Assembly: GCA_018398585.1 (NCBI GenBank)
Contig: JAGTTD010000012.1
Coordinates: 20,469,036-20,533,035, forward strand
DNA length: 64,000 nt
Direction of reading: 5' to 3'
Source: Simmondsia chinensis
Lineage: Eukaryota; Streptophyta; Magnoliopsida; Caryophyllales; Simmondsiaceae
In this document: one piece after another, positions 34,472 to 45,935 of the stretch
Layout of the letters: each line of letters starts with the position of its first letter
Position numbering within the stretch: the first letter of the stretch is position 1
Program-made: the position numbers and the translations under genes
Notes under the pieces: model-generated
The model's database searches: none
Seen by the model: the letters and a program-made list of their open reading frames with translations, nothing else
Told to the model about the DNA's origin: nothing

Positions 34472-35094
34472 CCATGGTTATTAAAATCCTTCGAATCTTA
34501 GAATCTTACGATTCTATGATTTCATAATTGTCAACCGATCTGAATCTTAAGTAGAATCTCAATTTTGTAAAATCTTATAATTCATTGATATTACATGAAA
34601 CTAACGGATAGAATACGATTTTATAATTCTATCGATCCGACCTCGATTCTACCAACTTATTCAAATAAAAAGTTAAAATGTGAAAAAATAAGCATATATT
34701 ATAAAAGAACTTACTTTATTAGTTCGAAGTAAAAGAAAGTTAATTAAGCATTATATATTTTCAAGAAACTTAAATTAAGTTTAGTTTTATGTTTAAACCT
34801 TAATACAGAGTTTGATTAGCAGCATCTATATTAAAAGCTCTCATAATTACTATAGCATAAAATGACACATATATGTTACATGAAACTATTTATCATATTT
34901 AATTGTATTTTTTGTATATACCCATGTAAGTAAAGGTCTTATTAATAATTTTTTGTATTATTCAACTGATATTAATACAAAAATAATTATAATATGCATT
35001 TGGTAGAATCTTACGATTCTCGATTCGATTCTACAATTCCAATTCTAAAAGCACCTATCGATTCTAAGTGGAATCTCGATTTTAATAACCTTGG
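34472..35094. mobile_element. MITE with CCAWGGTTATTAAAATC inverted ends
   Basis: Left end CCATGGTTATTAAAATCC, right end GATTTTAATAACCTTGG; near-perfect terminal inverted repeats of about 17 bp continuing into GATTCTA-rich subterminal parts. 623 bp, no ORF. No clear target duplication, so the superfamily is open. Confidence 0.75.
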
Positions 35095-35484
35095 CCTAAC
35101 CCTGTAACTTGCAAACCGACACCCTCCGCAGAGAGTGATGCCAATTCACTATACTGCTAGACTGGTAATAGAGACCATGAGGTTTAAACAATTGAACCTC
35201 GCTCAAACTTGAATTTTATAAACTAGTGGTTTTATTCTAAATTGCATTTACTTTTTAGATTATCTCATAATCTCCATTAGATTCTTATTTTGAAATTAAA
35301 TTAATTAATAAAAATTAATTATTAATTATAATTATAAAAACTAGTAGTGACGTCTACGTGTCCCAAAAATATTTTTGCCACATAAGAGCTGACGTCATTG
35401 CTAATGTTAGCAACCTGCTTGCTAACATCAACGTCAGCAAATAAAAAAGTTTATTTTATTATTTTTAATTAAAAATATTGTTGT

Positions 35485-35612
35485 TGACACCCTCGGAAAC
35501 AGCCTCTCTTCAGGTTGACACCCTGAAGGGGGAAGGCGGCGTACATCTACCCCCCCCCCCAAGACCCCGCTTATGGAGGAGCCCTTGAGGCACTGGGATT
35601 GTTGTTGTTGTT
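35485..35612 (+). repeat. RTE LINE-like / SINE-like 3' tail
   Basis: Contains CCTCGGAAACAGCCTCTCTTC, a GGCGTACATCT box, a C10 run, GAGGAGCCCTTGAGGCACTGGG and a final (TTG)n. Same order as the tail of the RTE insertion at 62881-63515. Confidence 0.72.
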
Positions 35613-37613
35613 AACTCTAATCTCATTAAATCAATTCTACCGTTTTGTTAATCTTAATCGATATACACATAATCACATCACACGTAATCTAAATGTAAAT
35701 GTAATTCTAAAAATCTACATCTATATATCTGAATTAACTATTAACTCAAACAATTGTTTTAAACAATTTAAAACAAGGTCTACAATTATGATCAATATCA
35801 AATTAAATGATCTTTCCATTTTATTTTAATAAAATCTCTATTTTATTAAATCACCAGTCTATTTATTTAGATCTTATTATACTTATCATGTATATTATGA
35901 ATGTAATGAGAGGTTAACTCTGATACCAATTATTAGGACAAATTTCAAAAATTTTCCCTAAGTTTATTAAACTAGCACACCGGAAGGGTTTCAAATTTCT
36001 AATTTAAACCTAAAGTTCATTTAAAATCCATAATTTTAAATCTACATATTTAAATTCCAAATTTCAATCTACAGGCCTTTACTTTAATACATTCATAATA
36101 ATAACATGAATTAAAACTAGCATAATAAGGATACGATAAATAAATAAATAAAAAAGAAAAAAAAACTTAAAAGAGAAAGGAAATAGGGATACCTAGAATT
36201 CCTCCAAATAAAGAAAACCAGAATACCAGAATAATATCGAGACCAAGAAGCCTTCTATGTAATCACCTCGAAAATACCCAGAGTGTGGGCTCTGAAAAAT
36301 ATTAAATTTAGGAGAACTTGAAACTTTCTCTCTTAGTAGATGTAGGATACATGAATTATTTCAATGTGGGATATGCCTAAAACAAAAAAAAATGAATAAA
36401 AAATGACGTTGTTTTCTCAAAAATAAATACCGCATTCTTAAAATTACCAGCGCGTGCGACGTGACAGCATGGGGTCGGTCCACGCCCATTGCCGTGGCTC
36501 GCCACCATGGCACGTGGTGATTGGTCTGCGTCCTAAGACGCAGATCGTCACCCTGGCCTGTCCCTAGCGGGGGACACATGTTGCGGGTTGGTTGGTCCGA
36601 TCGGTAGGATGTGGACCGCGACGCCTCTTTCGCGATTTTCTTTTTATTTCCCACAAGTAAAACTCTATCTTATATATTTAATTTTTAACTTTTAGTTATC
36701 TCATGAATAATGCTTGGCAAATTTAAATTTACTTATTTCATGAATAAATAATTCATCTCATAAGTTCTTTAATATTTTTCTTATGGCAATAAGAAATAGA
36801 GGCTTGCGCAGGAACCTCAAGGACAATTTAAATCTAGCTCCAAATGGATTAAATTAATTACCGTCTCATGATAAAATTTAATTACCAGTTAATGAGGCTT
36901 AATTCCACTAAATAAATCTCACTGCACTCTAGACTTAAATTATTTATTCGATAATTTTCAAATAGACTAATCTTACAACAACCACCCCTCTATGAGACAT
37001 CCATGACAAAAAATAATTAGAACTACTACCATTAATTTTCTCACAACTTCTCCATTAGTTACGGACTCGCCCTTTACTAAATAATTCATTTATACTTGAA
37101 CGTATTCACAGTATAAATTCCAAATGTCAAATACTTGGAACACTTTGACCAAAATTTTTGAATTAATTCAAATACCTACTAATCAACTAAGGGGACATCT
37201 ATATCTCACAAGAGACTGTAGATTTTCTATTGAATATCTAATCCTTGTCACATTTCATGCCGCTACCAGTGTACGTGGGAATTCACTCATTTATCAAGAC
37301 CTTACTTATAGTGTACCAAAGTAATTAGCATTCCATGCACAAGTTCAGAATACTCTCTGGATTTAGAGTCGTCATGCAAATAGTGCAACATGAATCATTC
37401 ATTTCCAATAGTAGTCTAGAAACAAGTAATCCACATGGTCCAACTCGGTGTATGAATCTTATTAAGCACACCAACCTAACACTTTTAGACCGCTATCCAC
37501 ATAACCAAAACAAGTCATCTAAAATGTCAAGTCACGGTCTTAGCAGACAAGTAGTCCGAGCTTGTCATGGACTACGAGTTTTTCAAATAACATTTCATTT
37601 GATTTGTTCTAAG

Positions 37614-40600
37614 TTGCACTACAACAAAAGCGTGAAATCCTGACCCATATTTTCCAACATTCAGGAGAGCGTTGAAACATAACACTAATTTGCGACGCTT
37701 TTTCCCGATGCAGATATTTCGACATCAAAAAGCGTCGAGAGTCTCGACGCTTTTATGCGTCCCAATAGTCGACGCATATTTATGTCAGTAGTATCGACAC
37801 AAATAAGTGTCGATATTTTAGGTATAAAAGCTCGAACCCTGTTCTTTCAACCCTTCATTCTTCGCGCCTCTCACTCTCTGCCTCTTGGTTCACCCGCCTC
37901 TCACTCGCTACCTCTTGGTTTGCCCGCCTTCATAACCAACCTCGCCGCCACAATCAACGACCATCGGCTACTCACCACGTTCACACACTCTACCACCGGT
38001 AGGTATTTTGTCTTTATTTTGTTTCAAACTGAGATAGGAACTATTATTTTGATGATTTCTTGTCCCAATGTGTTGGGAAATTTTTCGATTTCTTCACCCT
38101 AAGCTTGTGGGTCTTGTATCTCTCTCCATTTGGGTTCGATATTCAATCTTGGGTTTAATTTTGTCCTTGTGGGGAGAAGAAATCATTTTGTCCCGTTCTC
38201 ATATCCCTAATTCCATCCCTCTTTCCTTGTCTTCTCTTTTTCTGTCTTTCATTTATTTTAAATTTGTTTGTCTTTGTATCTTTATTTTTTTTATTTGATG
38301 CTTTTCTTTTGGTGTAGTCTAGAGGAAAGATGATAGGTCTTTCATTTGCTTTAATTTTATGTAGTTGTTCTACATTTGCATTGTTAAATATTATGTGTTT
38401 ATTTCTAAGATTATGAATATTTAGAACTTTACTTAGTGGTGTGGGTTCGACAAAGAAATTCTAATCTCAAATGAAGGATGAGGACTAAAAGTTATAATCT
38501 CAAATGAAGGATGAGGTTATCCTACCCTTGCTTTAGTGCTTTTAACAAAGAGGATTAACGGTAAAGACCAGTAGAAAAAGGGGTAAGAGTAAAAAGAGGT
38601 ATAGTTAAAAATGGGCAAACAACAGGGTTTAGCATAAAAGAATAAATACTCATTGATTTGAAGTGGAATGGAGTAGAAATACATGTCGCAAATGGGATTG
38701 CACATACTAAGAATTTCTTTTGTGTCTAAACTTAGATGGAAAAAACTTTGAAAGTATCAACTGTTTTTACATCTTTCATTCTAAATTAGTAAACTACAGT
38801 TTGTATGAAACAGAAGGGAAAAGGATAGGAACATGGCTATGATGAGCTAAGCTTTTCTAGAGCAATAACTCATAGAGTAGGCTTGGTCATTTCTCTATCT
38901 TCAATCGAGTTAAAGGTGAAAATATAAAACTAAAGCTTTGAAGCAATGGAAGATGCAACTTGAACCACATTATCTTATCACTAAATCATATATTAATGTT
39001 TGTAAGTTTATAAACTATAAGTAATCAATTTTTAATATTAGGTTATTGCACATCCCGATTGTATTATTGTTGTGTTGGTTATTAAAACAAAAAGAATATG
39101 TAACTTATGAGAAAATTTGAATTTTTGGGAAATTTTGTTATCAACTTGGCATTTGAAGATATGGATACAAGTTGTATTAAGCAATAGCTAATGAATAGCC
39201 AAACTAATATATAATCGTGTTGTTGAATTCTTAAACTTATATAGCCAAATATACCATGAAGAAAGTAAATTTTCGAAGCAAGCGAACAAGAACAGTAATG
39301 GATTCAAAAATTGCTCCTTCGAATTCGGACATGGATCCAATAGTTGAGCCACATGCCGTCTCTGCCTGCATCGACACAGGCTGCAAACTCACATGTGCGA
39401 AGATTACCATTGTCCGATCCAAGAGATGATGAACATCATCACGAGAGAGCATCTACAGGTCAACGATCAAGAGCATCTACAGGTCAATGATCCAGAGCAT
39501 CTACTCAACCTCCGTGTTGGGAGGATAATATCGTGTTTGATGAGAATGAGGAAGTTAAGATTGCAGGTAAGTGTTTGAATTGTGAAGCACTAAGTTTACA
39601 TAAGACTAATATCATGATACTAGTATGTTTTATGTTTGATTTAATTATTGGGAATAGATGGTGAAGGAAAAGAGAGTATGATGAGTGGATCTATAGTTGC
39701 ACGAGATGTTTACCATGCCGCAGAAGGATCGAGATTTGTGGTTTGATTTAATGAATTTCATCAACCAATCAAGAAGGGTGGTAGTGTGTTGGTGCACTTC
39801 CTTGGAGATATAGCAAGGAATGGACGCTATTGTCCTATCGGGATACTTAATTGGCATGAACTTAACAAACAATATAAAGCTGATATAATTGATACAGTTT
39901 GAGTAAGTATTATGCACATTTGGTTCGTTGCTTTATTTATTCCTTTGTATTATGTTCATGATTGTAATGTATGTGCACATAATTAATTGTTGTTTAATCT
40001 CAATGGTACAGTCTAAGTTTTTGATGCCAAAAGATGTAATTATTGATAAGGGAATTCTCAAACACGTTGATAAACATTGGAGGCAATACAAACATGAGCT
40101 AAAATATGGGTATTACAAGCCTCTTAAGTCTGAAGCTGAAATTGTTGCTTTAGTACCTTCTTCAATAAATCAGGACCAATGGATACATCTGATAGAGTAT
40201 TGGTTTTCTGAGAAAGGAAAGGTAATACATTAAACTTCTAGAGAGAATTCTTCTTCCATTCTACCTCATGTTTTTCCATGTTTTGATGTTGATTTTTCAA
40301 TCTTTAGCAACATTATGTTATGCATTCATGTTGTTATATTTTAATGATAGAAATTGTCTGAAAATGGAAGAAAAGCACGGCAGCTCAAGATTGCATTCAT
40401 ACCACTGGCTCCACAAGCTATGCTAACAAAAAAGAAGATTTTGTAATATTTGTGCTGAGTAACAAGTCTATTAAAAGTTTATAGTTCTCCAATTGTTCAA
40501 ATTAATGTTCAAATATTGGCTGTAGGTATGTTCTAATGGAAGGCAACCCACCCATTTGTAGTTCTTCAAAGAAACACACATGAGTAAGGATGGTGGTTAT

Positions 40601-41952
40601 TTGCCTAATTCGAGGTCCCAAGAATTCATGGTATATAAATCAATAACCATTTGTACTTACAACTATAATTGTCTTATTTTTTCGCTCATTTAGTTCAATA
40701 ATGTTTCTTCTTTTTATGAAGGAGTACACCAAATCTTTGGTTGATGAACGTGTTGAAAATTCTTCCCCTTCAAAGTCTCGTCTACAAATAGAGGATGAAG
40801 TTTTTGATGAGCTTATGTATGATGAAGAAAATCAGGGCCATCGAGTTTTTGGTTATGGATTTGGAGTAAATAGGGCGGATATATACGGTGTGAGAGTTGA
40901 ATTGAATAAAAGAGGACATTCATGTATGAATGACCCTTCAGAAATCGAAAGAATTAAAATGGAGTTGGATAACATGAAAAGGCAAAATCGTGACAGAGAC
41001 AATATGATGAGAACACTTACAAGCCAACTTGTTGGAGTATTGGGTGCAGTTCGTAGTGGTGAAGCCTCAAATGAAATGTTGGAGGCTATTGAAGTAGCTC
41101 TTAATATGGTTGCTATACAGGAAAATAATTTATGTCATTTGTCTTTCTTCATACATATTTATTTTTATATGTTGTTGAAATGTGAAGTTTTTGCAAACAT
41201 GAGATGCTTTCTACATTGAGTAATATAAATTGTTGTTTTTCCAGTCTCTGGGTGCATCAAATGATCATGGTTCAAGGAATATACCTGCATCTCCAAGCTC
41301 ACAAAGTTAGGCAGTTGATGATGACTCTTTAGACATGTTAAACTTAGATCTTATTATCTTTTTTGGAACATAGAAATGGCATTTTGTATGTGGCACTATG
41401 GTGGTCTTTTTTTTTTTTTTTTTTTTTGCTTGAAGATTGTATTTTGGGGAAAAGACAATTGATTTTTGATGGCTTGATATGAATGTAGTTGTTTAATGTT
41501 TAGATACATTGTTCTGAATGAACGAAAATAGACATTGCAATCCTTTTGGTTCAATAAAATATTTATATTAAAAAAGTACATATTAATCATTATTAGACGA
41601 TTCAATGAGTACAAATACTAGATGGAATTATATACTGAATTTCCAACCATTAATCATAGTCTCGATAGGATTATGTGTCGAGGCTCTCAACGCATAATAG
41701 CGTAGTGGGACTAGACGCCTTTGAGCGTCGAGTGTCTCGACAAATTTAAGCGTCGATAAGGTCAGCGCGAAAAGGCTTCGAGATCATAGACGTTAAAATG
41801 CGTCGAGATTCTCGACGCTTATATGCGTCGATATAACGTGACACTCATTTTCCCGACACAATATGCCAGCGTCGATAGTTCCCGCCTCTACTCTTTTAAG
41901 CGACGAAAAATACTAAAAAAAGCGCCGAGAAAATGCGCGTTTTGTTGTGTTG
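37614..41952 (+). mobile_element. CACTA (En/Spm-like) element
   Basis: Starts CACTACAACAAAAGCG (37617) and ends CGCGTTTTGTTGTG (41949), with the 3-bp duplication TTG (37614-37616 and 41950-41952). The 3' terminus lacks three bases relative to a perfect inverse. Subterminal regions (37735-37815 and 41700-41940) carry many GTCGA/TGCGTCGA motifs in both orientations, as binding sites of CACTA proteins do. It codes only for a Transposase_24-type protein and not for the catalytic transposase, so it is non-autonomous. Confidence 0.92.
39352..41310 (+). pseudogene. CACTA Transposase_24-type protein, multi-exon, broken
   Basis: Resembles the plant Ptta/En/Spm Transposase_24 family found in CACTA elements. 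Reading by exon: about 39352-39565 (MPSLPASTQAANSH ... VFDENEEV), 39657-39901 (GSVLVHFLGDIARNGRYC), 40013-40222 (KHVDKHWRQYKHELK), about 40351-40440, about 40527-40629 (GRQPTHL ... SRSQEF), about 40722-41118 (EYTKSLVDERVE, then a coiled-coil MELDNMKRQNRDRDN), and 41245-41310 (SLGASNDHGS...). In-frame stops occur in the first, second, third-junction and fifth exons, and the donor after the sixth is weak. A three-fold 24-bp repeat lies near 39448-39505. Confidence 0.78.
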
Positions 41953-42175
41953 ATCTGTGGGTAAATCTCATAATCCACTTAGAACAAATATGTAAAATGT
42001 ACTATGAGGACAATATTCATCCCATGGACGTTACTTAAAAGAAAATCACACGTAAGATGTATGCTCACTTGCACAAATTTAACGAGGAAATGACTGGATC
42101 TTCAATTTCATTGATTAACAAAGTAATATTTACATGACTAATTTGGATTTTCATGGCACTATTCCTAACACTTCT

Positions 42176-43085
42176 TCTAGAAGAATGGAGCAAGTAATGG
42201 AATGAATAGGGTGGCTTCAAGTAAGGTAAGTAGGCCTAATGGGGGCCCTGGCTTTCATAAAATGGAAGCAGATAAATCTATCATTTCTTTGCAAGCTAGG
42301 GGGAAGTTTATCAATGATCAAGATAACATTCAGGTTTGGGTGGTAAAGAGTAAGTATCTTAAAGATGAAAGCTTTCTAAGCTATCAGAGTAAGAATTTAG
42401 ACTCTCCTTCCTGGAAAGGGATCTTGGCAACTAGGTACCTGCTTAAGAAAGGACTCCGATGAAAAATTGGAAATGGATCTTAATTGCCTTCTGGTTTGAC
42501 AAATGGGTGGCTGATTAGTCATTAGTAGAATTGGTTGGAGGGGATATGGGTTGTTGTGACCCTAATCTCATGATTTTCACATTTATTAAAGGTGGGAGAA
42601 TGGGATGTGGACAGCATTTATCTGACTTCCTGCTCACTTCCACATGATTGTGCTCGAGGTTTCAATCCCAAAGAGCGCAACGAAGGATAAGGGGTATTAG
42701 GGTTTATTGGGTTGGGCCAATTTAGGGTCAAGTCAGCAACTTGGTTGGCCCACAATCAAGAATGATTTGAGAGCAATGCCTGGGAATTTTGTTGGATATG
42801 GAACCCCGATGTTCATTCTAAGCTTAAAGTCTTTGCTTGGGAAGAACTTAATGATAACTTGGCTACCAATGGCATCATGTGTAAAAGGGGTATATGTAGT
42901 CCAGATCTGTGCTCTTGGTGCAATTGTGTCCCTGAAGACCTTAACCATGTGTTTCTTAATTGCCCTCGCTTAAGAAGAATCTGCCAAATTGCCCGTAAGA
43001 TTGGTTGGCTAAAGCAGTCACTTAACTGACCTCTTTTTGTTAATGAGCTTCGTAGATGTAGATTGCATCGTAGTATATTACAACA
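42176..43085 (+). pseudogene. LINE ORF2 C-terminal part (zf-RVT)
   Basis: Continues the ORF2 split at 28005. 42290-42462 encodes text typical of the region after RT (KSKYLKDESFLSYQSK, SPSWKGILATR). 42740-43030 contains the zinc-binding zf-RVT region with LKVFAWEELNDNL, CSWCNCVPEDLNHVFLNCPRL, Cys and His all present. Frame changes separate the parts. It ends without RNase H, so the LINE is truncated or decayed at the 3' side. Confidence 0.83.
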
Positions 43086-43786
43086 AGCACAATAAAAATG
43101 AGTTTTGCCTAACTAAATATATGATCAAACCCTATAGCTAGAAGACAAAGGAGCAGGGCATATAACCATAAAATGCTATGCAAATAATCTCTTTCTATAG
43201 TATCATCTAAAAATGATATGCCCCCAAACAAAAAAAAAAAAAGACTCAGCATAATAATAACAATATAAGTAAAAAATTATGTTAATAAAAAAAAAAGTAA
43301 AAAATGGCAATTAAGACATATCGCTTTAGAAGAAAATTGAGAGATAAGAGATGAAATCATTTTTGTATGATTTATGATACAGCAAAATCATATTTATAGC
43401 TCCCAAAATTATTGTTCATGACCGCTAAAATTAGTCGTTAAATTGTTCATGACATTTAAATTAGCCTTTTTTAGTAATTTAATTACTGTTCATGACCGTT
43501 AAAATTAGCCATTTTTTAGTCGTTAAATTAGCCTTTTTTAGTGATTTAATTGCTACTCATGACCAGCTATTTTTCTTCATTAAATTACTATTCATGACCT
43601 TTCGCACTAACTGTTTTAGTCATAAAATATAGTTGTTTTATACTTGTTAAAACACTAACTTACGATTATTACTGAATAGAATAATAAAGTAGTCATAAAA
43701 AATATTTTGACTAGTTTTTGTATGCACATTCTTATCAAACATATTATGCTTTTTTTTCTTTTTTTTTCTTTTTTTGTATTTTGACA
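43086..43786 (+). other. Leader of a decayed copia with tandem repeats
   Basis: No gene. 43408-43625 is a degenerate tandem array (period about 70-80 bp, core GTTCATGACCGTTAAAATTAG and TTTTTTAGT). A T-rich run precedes the gag ATG at 43787. ATTCTTATCAAAC near 43731 could be a decayed primer-binding site, which is weak. Confidence 0.45.
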
Positions 43787-45468
43787 ATGTCCAAACTCAT
43801 AAAGCTTAAGTTCATTGCCCTTAATATTTTTGAAAGAAATTATTTATCATGAGTTCTCGATGTTAAAATTCACCTTGCTGCCATGAACTTTAGTGATACA
43901 GTTAAAAATGAAAATAAAGCATACTAGCAAGATCGAGTAAAAGCAATGATTTTCATTCAATACCACCTCCATGAGGAATATACGACCAGATCTCTTATGG
44001 TTAATGATATACTTATTTTACGGAATAATCTAAAAAAAAGTCTGAACACCATGAAACTGTCATTCTTTCAAAAGATCATTATGATTAGATTCACTTGCGG
44101 CTACAAGAGTTTAGATTAGTCAAAAAGTACAATTTAGCTATACTTAAAATTAGCTCTCAATAAACACTATGCGGAGAGAAAATTACTCATGAGGATTTTT
44201 AGAAAAGACATTCTCTACATTTCATGCATCGAATGTAGTCCTCCAACAATAATATCGAGAGCATGGATTTAAAAAATATTCTGACCTAATTTCTTGTTTA
44301 TTAATGGCTGAACAAAATAATGAGCTTTTAATAAAGAATCATCTGTCACTTTTTACTGGTAGCCTGGCATTTCCTGAAGCAACTACAACTTCATTTAGAA
44401 GACGTGAGAGAGGTGGTGGTGATAAACGAGGCTAAGGATGCGACTATCATTAGGCCCATGAAGGTCCTCGACATCAACAACCACATTCAAATGGTAGGCC
44501 AAGTCCCATAAGTGGAAGAAGACTGAATCAAATAAAAAACAAAGAAAACCCTTGAATTATGAAGACGTTTGCTATAAACATGGAACAAAGAGGTCATTGT
44601 TTCATACTTGTCGAACTTTGGGCCACTTGGTTAATCTTCAGCAAGCCTCCATCAATGAGAAGGAAACGGCAAAAGCAAGTTTTACTGAACCCGTAGGTCT
44701 AACTTCCCTTAACTTTTATTCGATGTCTTTTGACACTAAATTTGATGTTTCAGATTTCTTTGAAAATCTCAATAGTAGAATTGATCATGTAATTGATGAT
44801 GGAGAAGTCCACATCAATTGACATGATTTTTTGTCTTATGTTATTCAATCTCTCGTAATTTTTAATTAGTGGCTTATTTTATGTAAGACAACTACGTTTT
44901 ATTATTCTTTTTTTTATATATGCAACCTTATATGTCTTTACATCCTAAACAAACACGAACTTTAAGTCCTTGATCATGGAAAATGATATGTGCTTGATTC
45001 ATAGTGGCACAAGACATACCATTCTCTGTCATAGAAAATAATAAACACAATTGACATTAGCTAAAATTAATATCAATACAATAATTGGTTCTACGACACT
45101 AATCGAAGGCTCCGGAAGAGTACATGTTATGCTACCAAAAGGATCTACAACTTATATTAATGATGCTTTATATTCTAGTAGATCCAGAAGAAATCTACTT
45201 AGTTTTAAAGATATCTAATGCAATGGATACCATATTGAGATGACCAATGAGGGAGATACAAAATATCTCTACATACTTCTATTATTTCGTGCCAAAAGCT
45301 TGTATTAGAGAAATTTCCTGGTTTCTCTTCAAGACTATATTATGCAAATATAAGGGCAATCAAAGTAAATTTTATGCACCAAAAGTGCTCAAATCCAAAG
45401 TTTTTTCTACTTTGACATGATTTCCTTGGTCATCCAGGATCTATGATGTTGCAACTAATTATATAAAA
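43787..45468 (+). pseudogene. Copia gag and protease, decayed
   Basis: Gag start ATG 43787 (MSKLIKLKFIALNIF). Further segments are LRLQEFRLVKKYN near 44095, YSDLISCLLMAEQNNELL in another frame near 44280-44330, and the zinc-knuckle remnant VCYKHGTKRSLFHTC (44567-44611) followed by TEPVGL and DVSDFFENLNSRIDHVI. Protease and pre-integrase remnants follow (MENDMCLIHSGTRHTIL near 44975; GRVHVMLPKGSTTYIND near 45117). All frames are broken. It is interrupted at 45468 by the second chromovirus and resumes at 49570. Confidence 0.82.
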
Positions 45469-45473
45469 TATCC

Positions 45474-45887
45474 TGTTATGAGCCCATCTTATATCTTGTA
45501 TTGATGTTAATTGTAATAAGCATTGGTTAAGCATTATAGTGTTGCGTTGTGGTCCGTAGCATTTAGACTTAGCTAAGATGGTTGGTGGCTTATTTTGACT
45601 TGTGGTTGAGTCGGTTAATGGTCAATTAGCAAGTCAAGTGAGGCGGCTGTGGGTTAGTTTAAGTCGGTTGATTAAGAGTCTTGTTCCAATGTATCTTAGC
45701 CGGTTAAGGGAGCTTATAAATAGCTTGATTCATATTATATGGAGGCATTCAATGAAATAACAAGAAATATCTTGATTCTCTCTCGCATCTAACTCTCTCT
45801 CTATTTCTCATCTCCTTTCACTTCTTTTCTCATCTCCAACTCTCTGTCCTCAAGGTTAAGATTCAAGATTGTTGTTGAATCTTAACA
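45474..45887 (+). repeat. 5' LTR of the second chromovirus
   Basis: TATAAATA at 45715-45722; TCTC-rich pyrimidine tract at 45775-45845 shared in style and sequence with the LTRs at 4494-5050 and 6312-6816; ends with a GATTCAAGATTG stem-like motif before CTTAACA. Confidence 0.93.
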
Positions 45888-45935
45888 ATTGGTATCAGAG
45901 CTTGTGTTGTTGCCGATTGATCATTCTTTAGTTGA

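Larger units (their letters stand above)
34044..35930 (-). other. Copia leader carrying two small insertions
   Basis: Non-coding region between gag start and primer-binding site, with a MITE (34472-35094) and an RTE-like tail (35485-35612). Outside these it is AT-rich with no gene. Confidence 0.6.
35931..42170 (-). repeat. 5' LTR of the Angela-like copia, split by CACTA
   Basis: On the minus strand starts TGTTAGGAATAGTGCC at 42170 and ends ...GTCCTAATA at 35931 (CA end mutated to TA). Without 37617-41952 it is about 1.9 kb, matching the other LTR. Confidence 0.9.
28001..42175 (-). mobile_element. Angela-like Ty1/copia with 1.9 kb LTRs
   Basis: LTRs at 28006-29947 (3' LTR in element sense) and 35931-42170 (5' LTR, with a 4.3 kb CACTA inside) are flanked by the duplication CTTCT (28001-28005 and 42171-42175). 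Next to the 5' LTR, the primer-binding site TGGTATCAGAG is on the minus strand at 35918-35928; a purine-rich tract lies at 29948-29958. Minus-strand order is gag, protease, integrase, RT, RNase H, so Ty1/copia. Large LTRs and the RNase H sequence style (KKACWLRKFL, HHLIRENV) suggest the Angela lineage. Without inserts the element is about 9.8 kb. Confidence 0.92.
25650..43085 (+). mobile_element. L1-type LINE, split by an Angela-like copia
   Basis: Endonuclease, reverse transcriptase and zf-RVT parts of one plant L1 ORF2 lie in order at 25650-28005 and 42176-43085. Removing 28006-42175 (copia plus one CTTCT copy) rejoins the ORF2 text in the segment where family members read like CHKWDSFNRNFL and then continue to the zf-RVT region. 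No poly-A tail or target duplication of the LINE itself could be fixed. Confidence 0.85.

Noticed and set aside
43408..43625. Regular repeats as a CRISPR-like array
   Set aside because: Repeats are degenerate, period varies, there are no unique spacers, and the DNA is a plant nuclear sequence full of retroelements.
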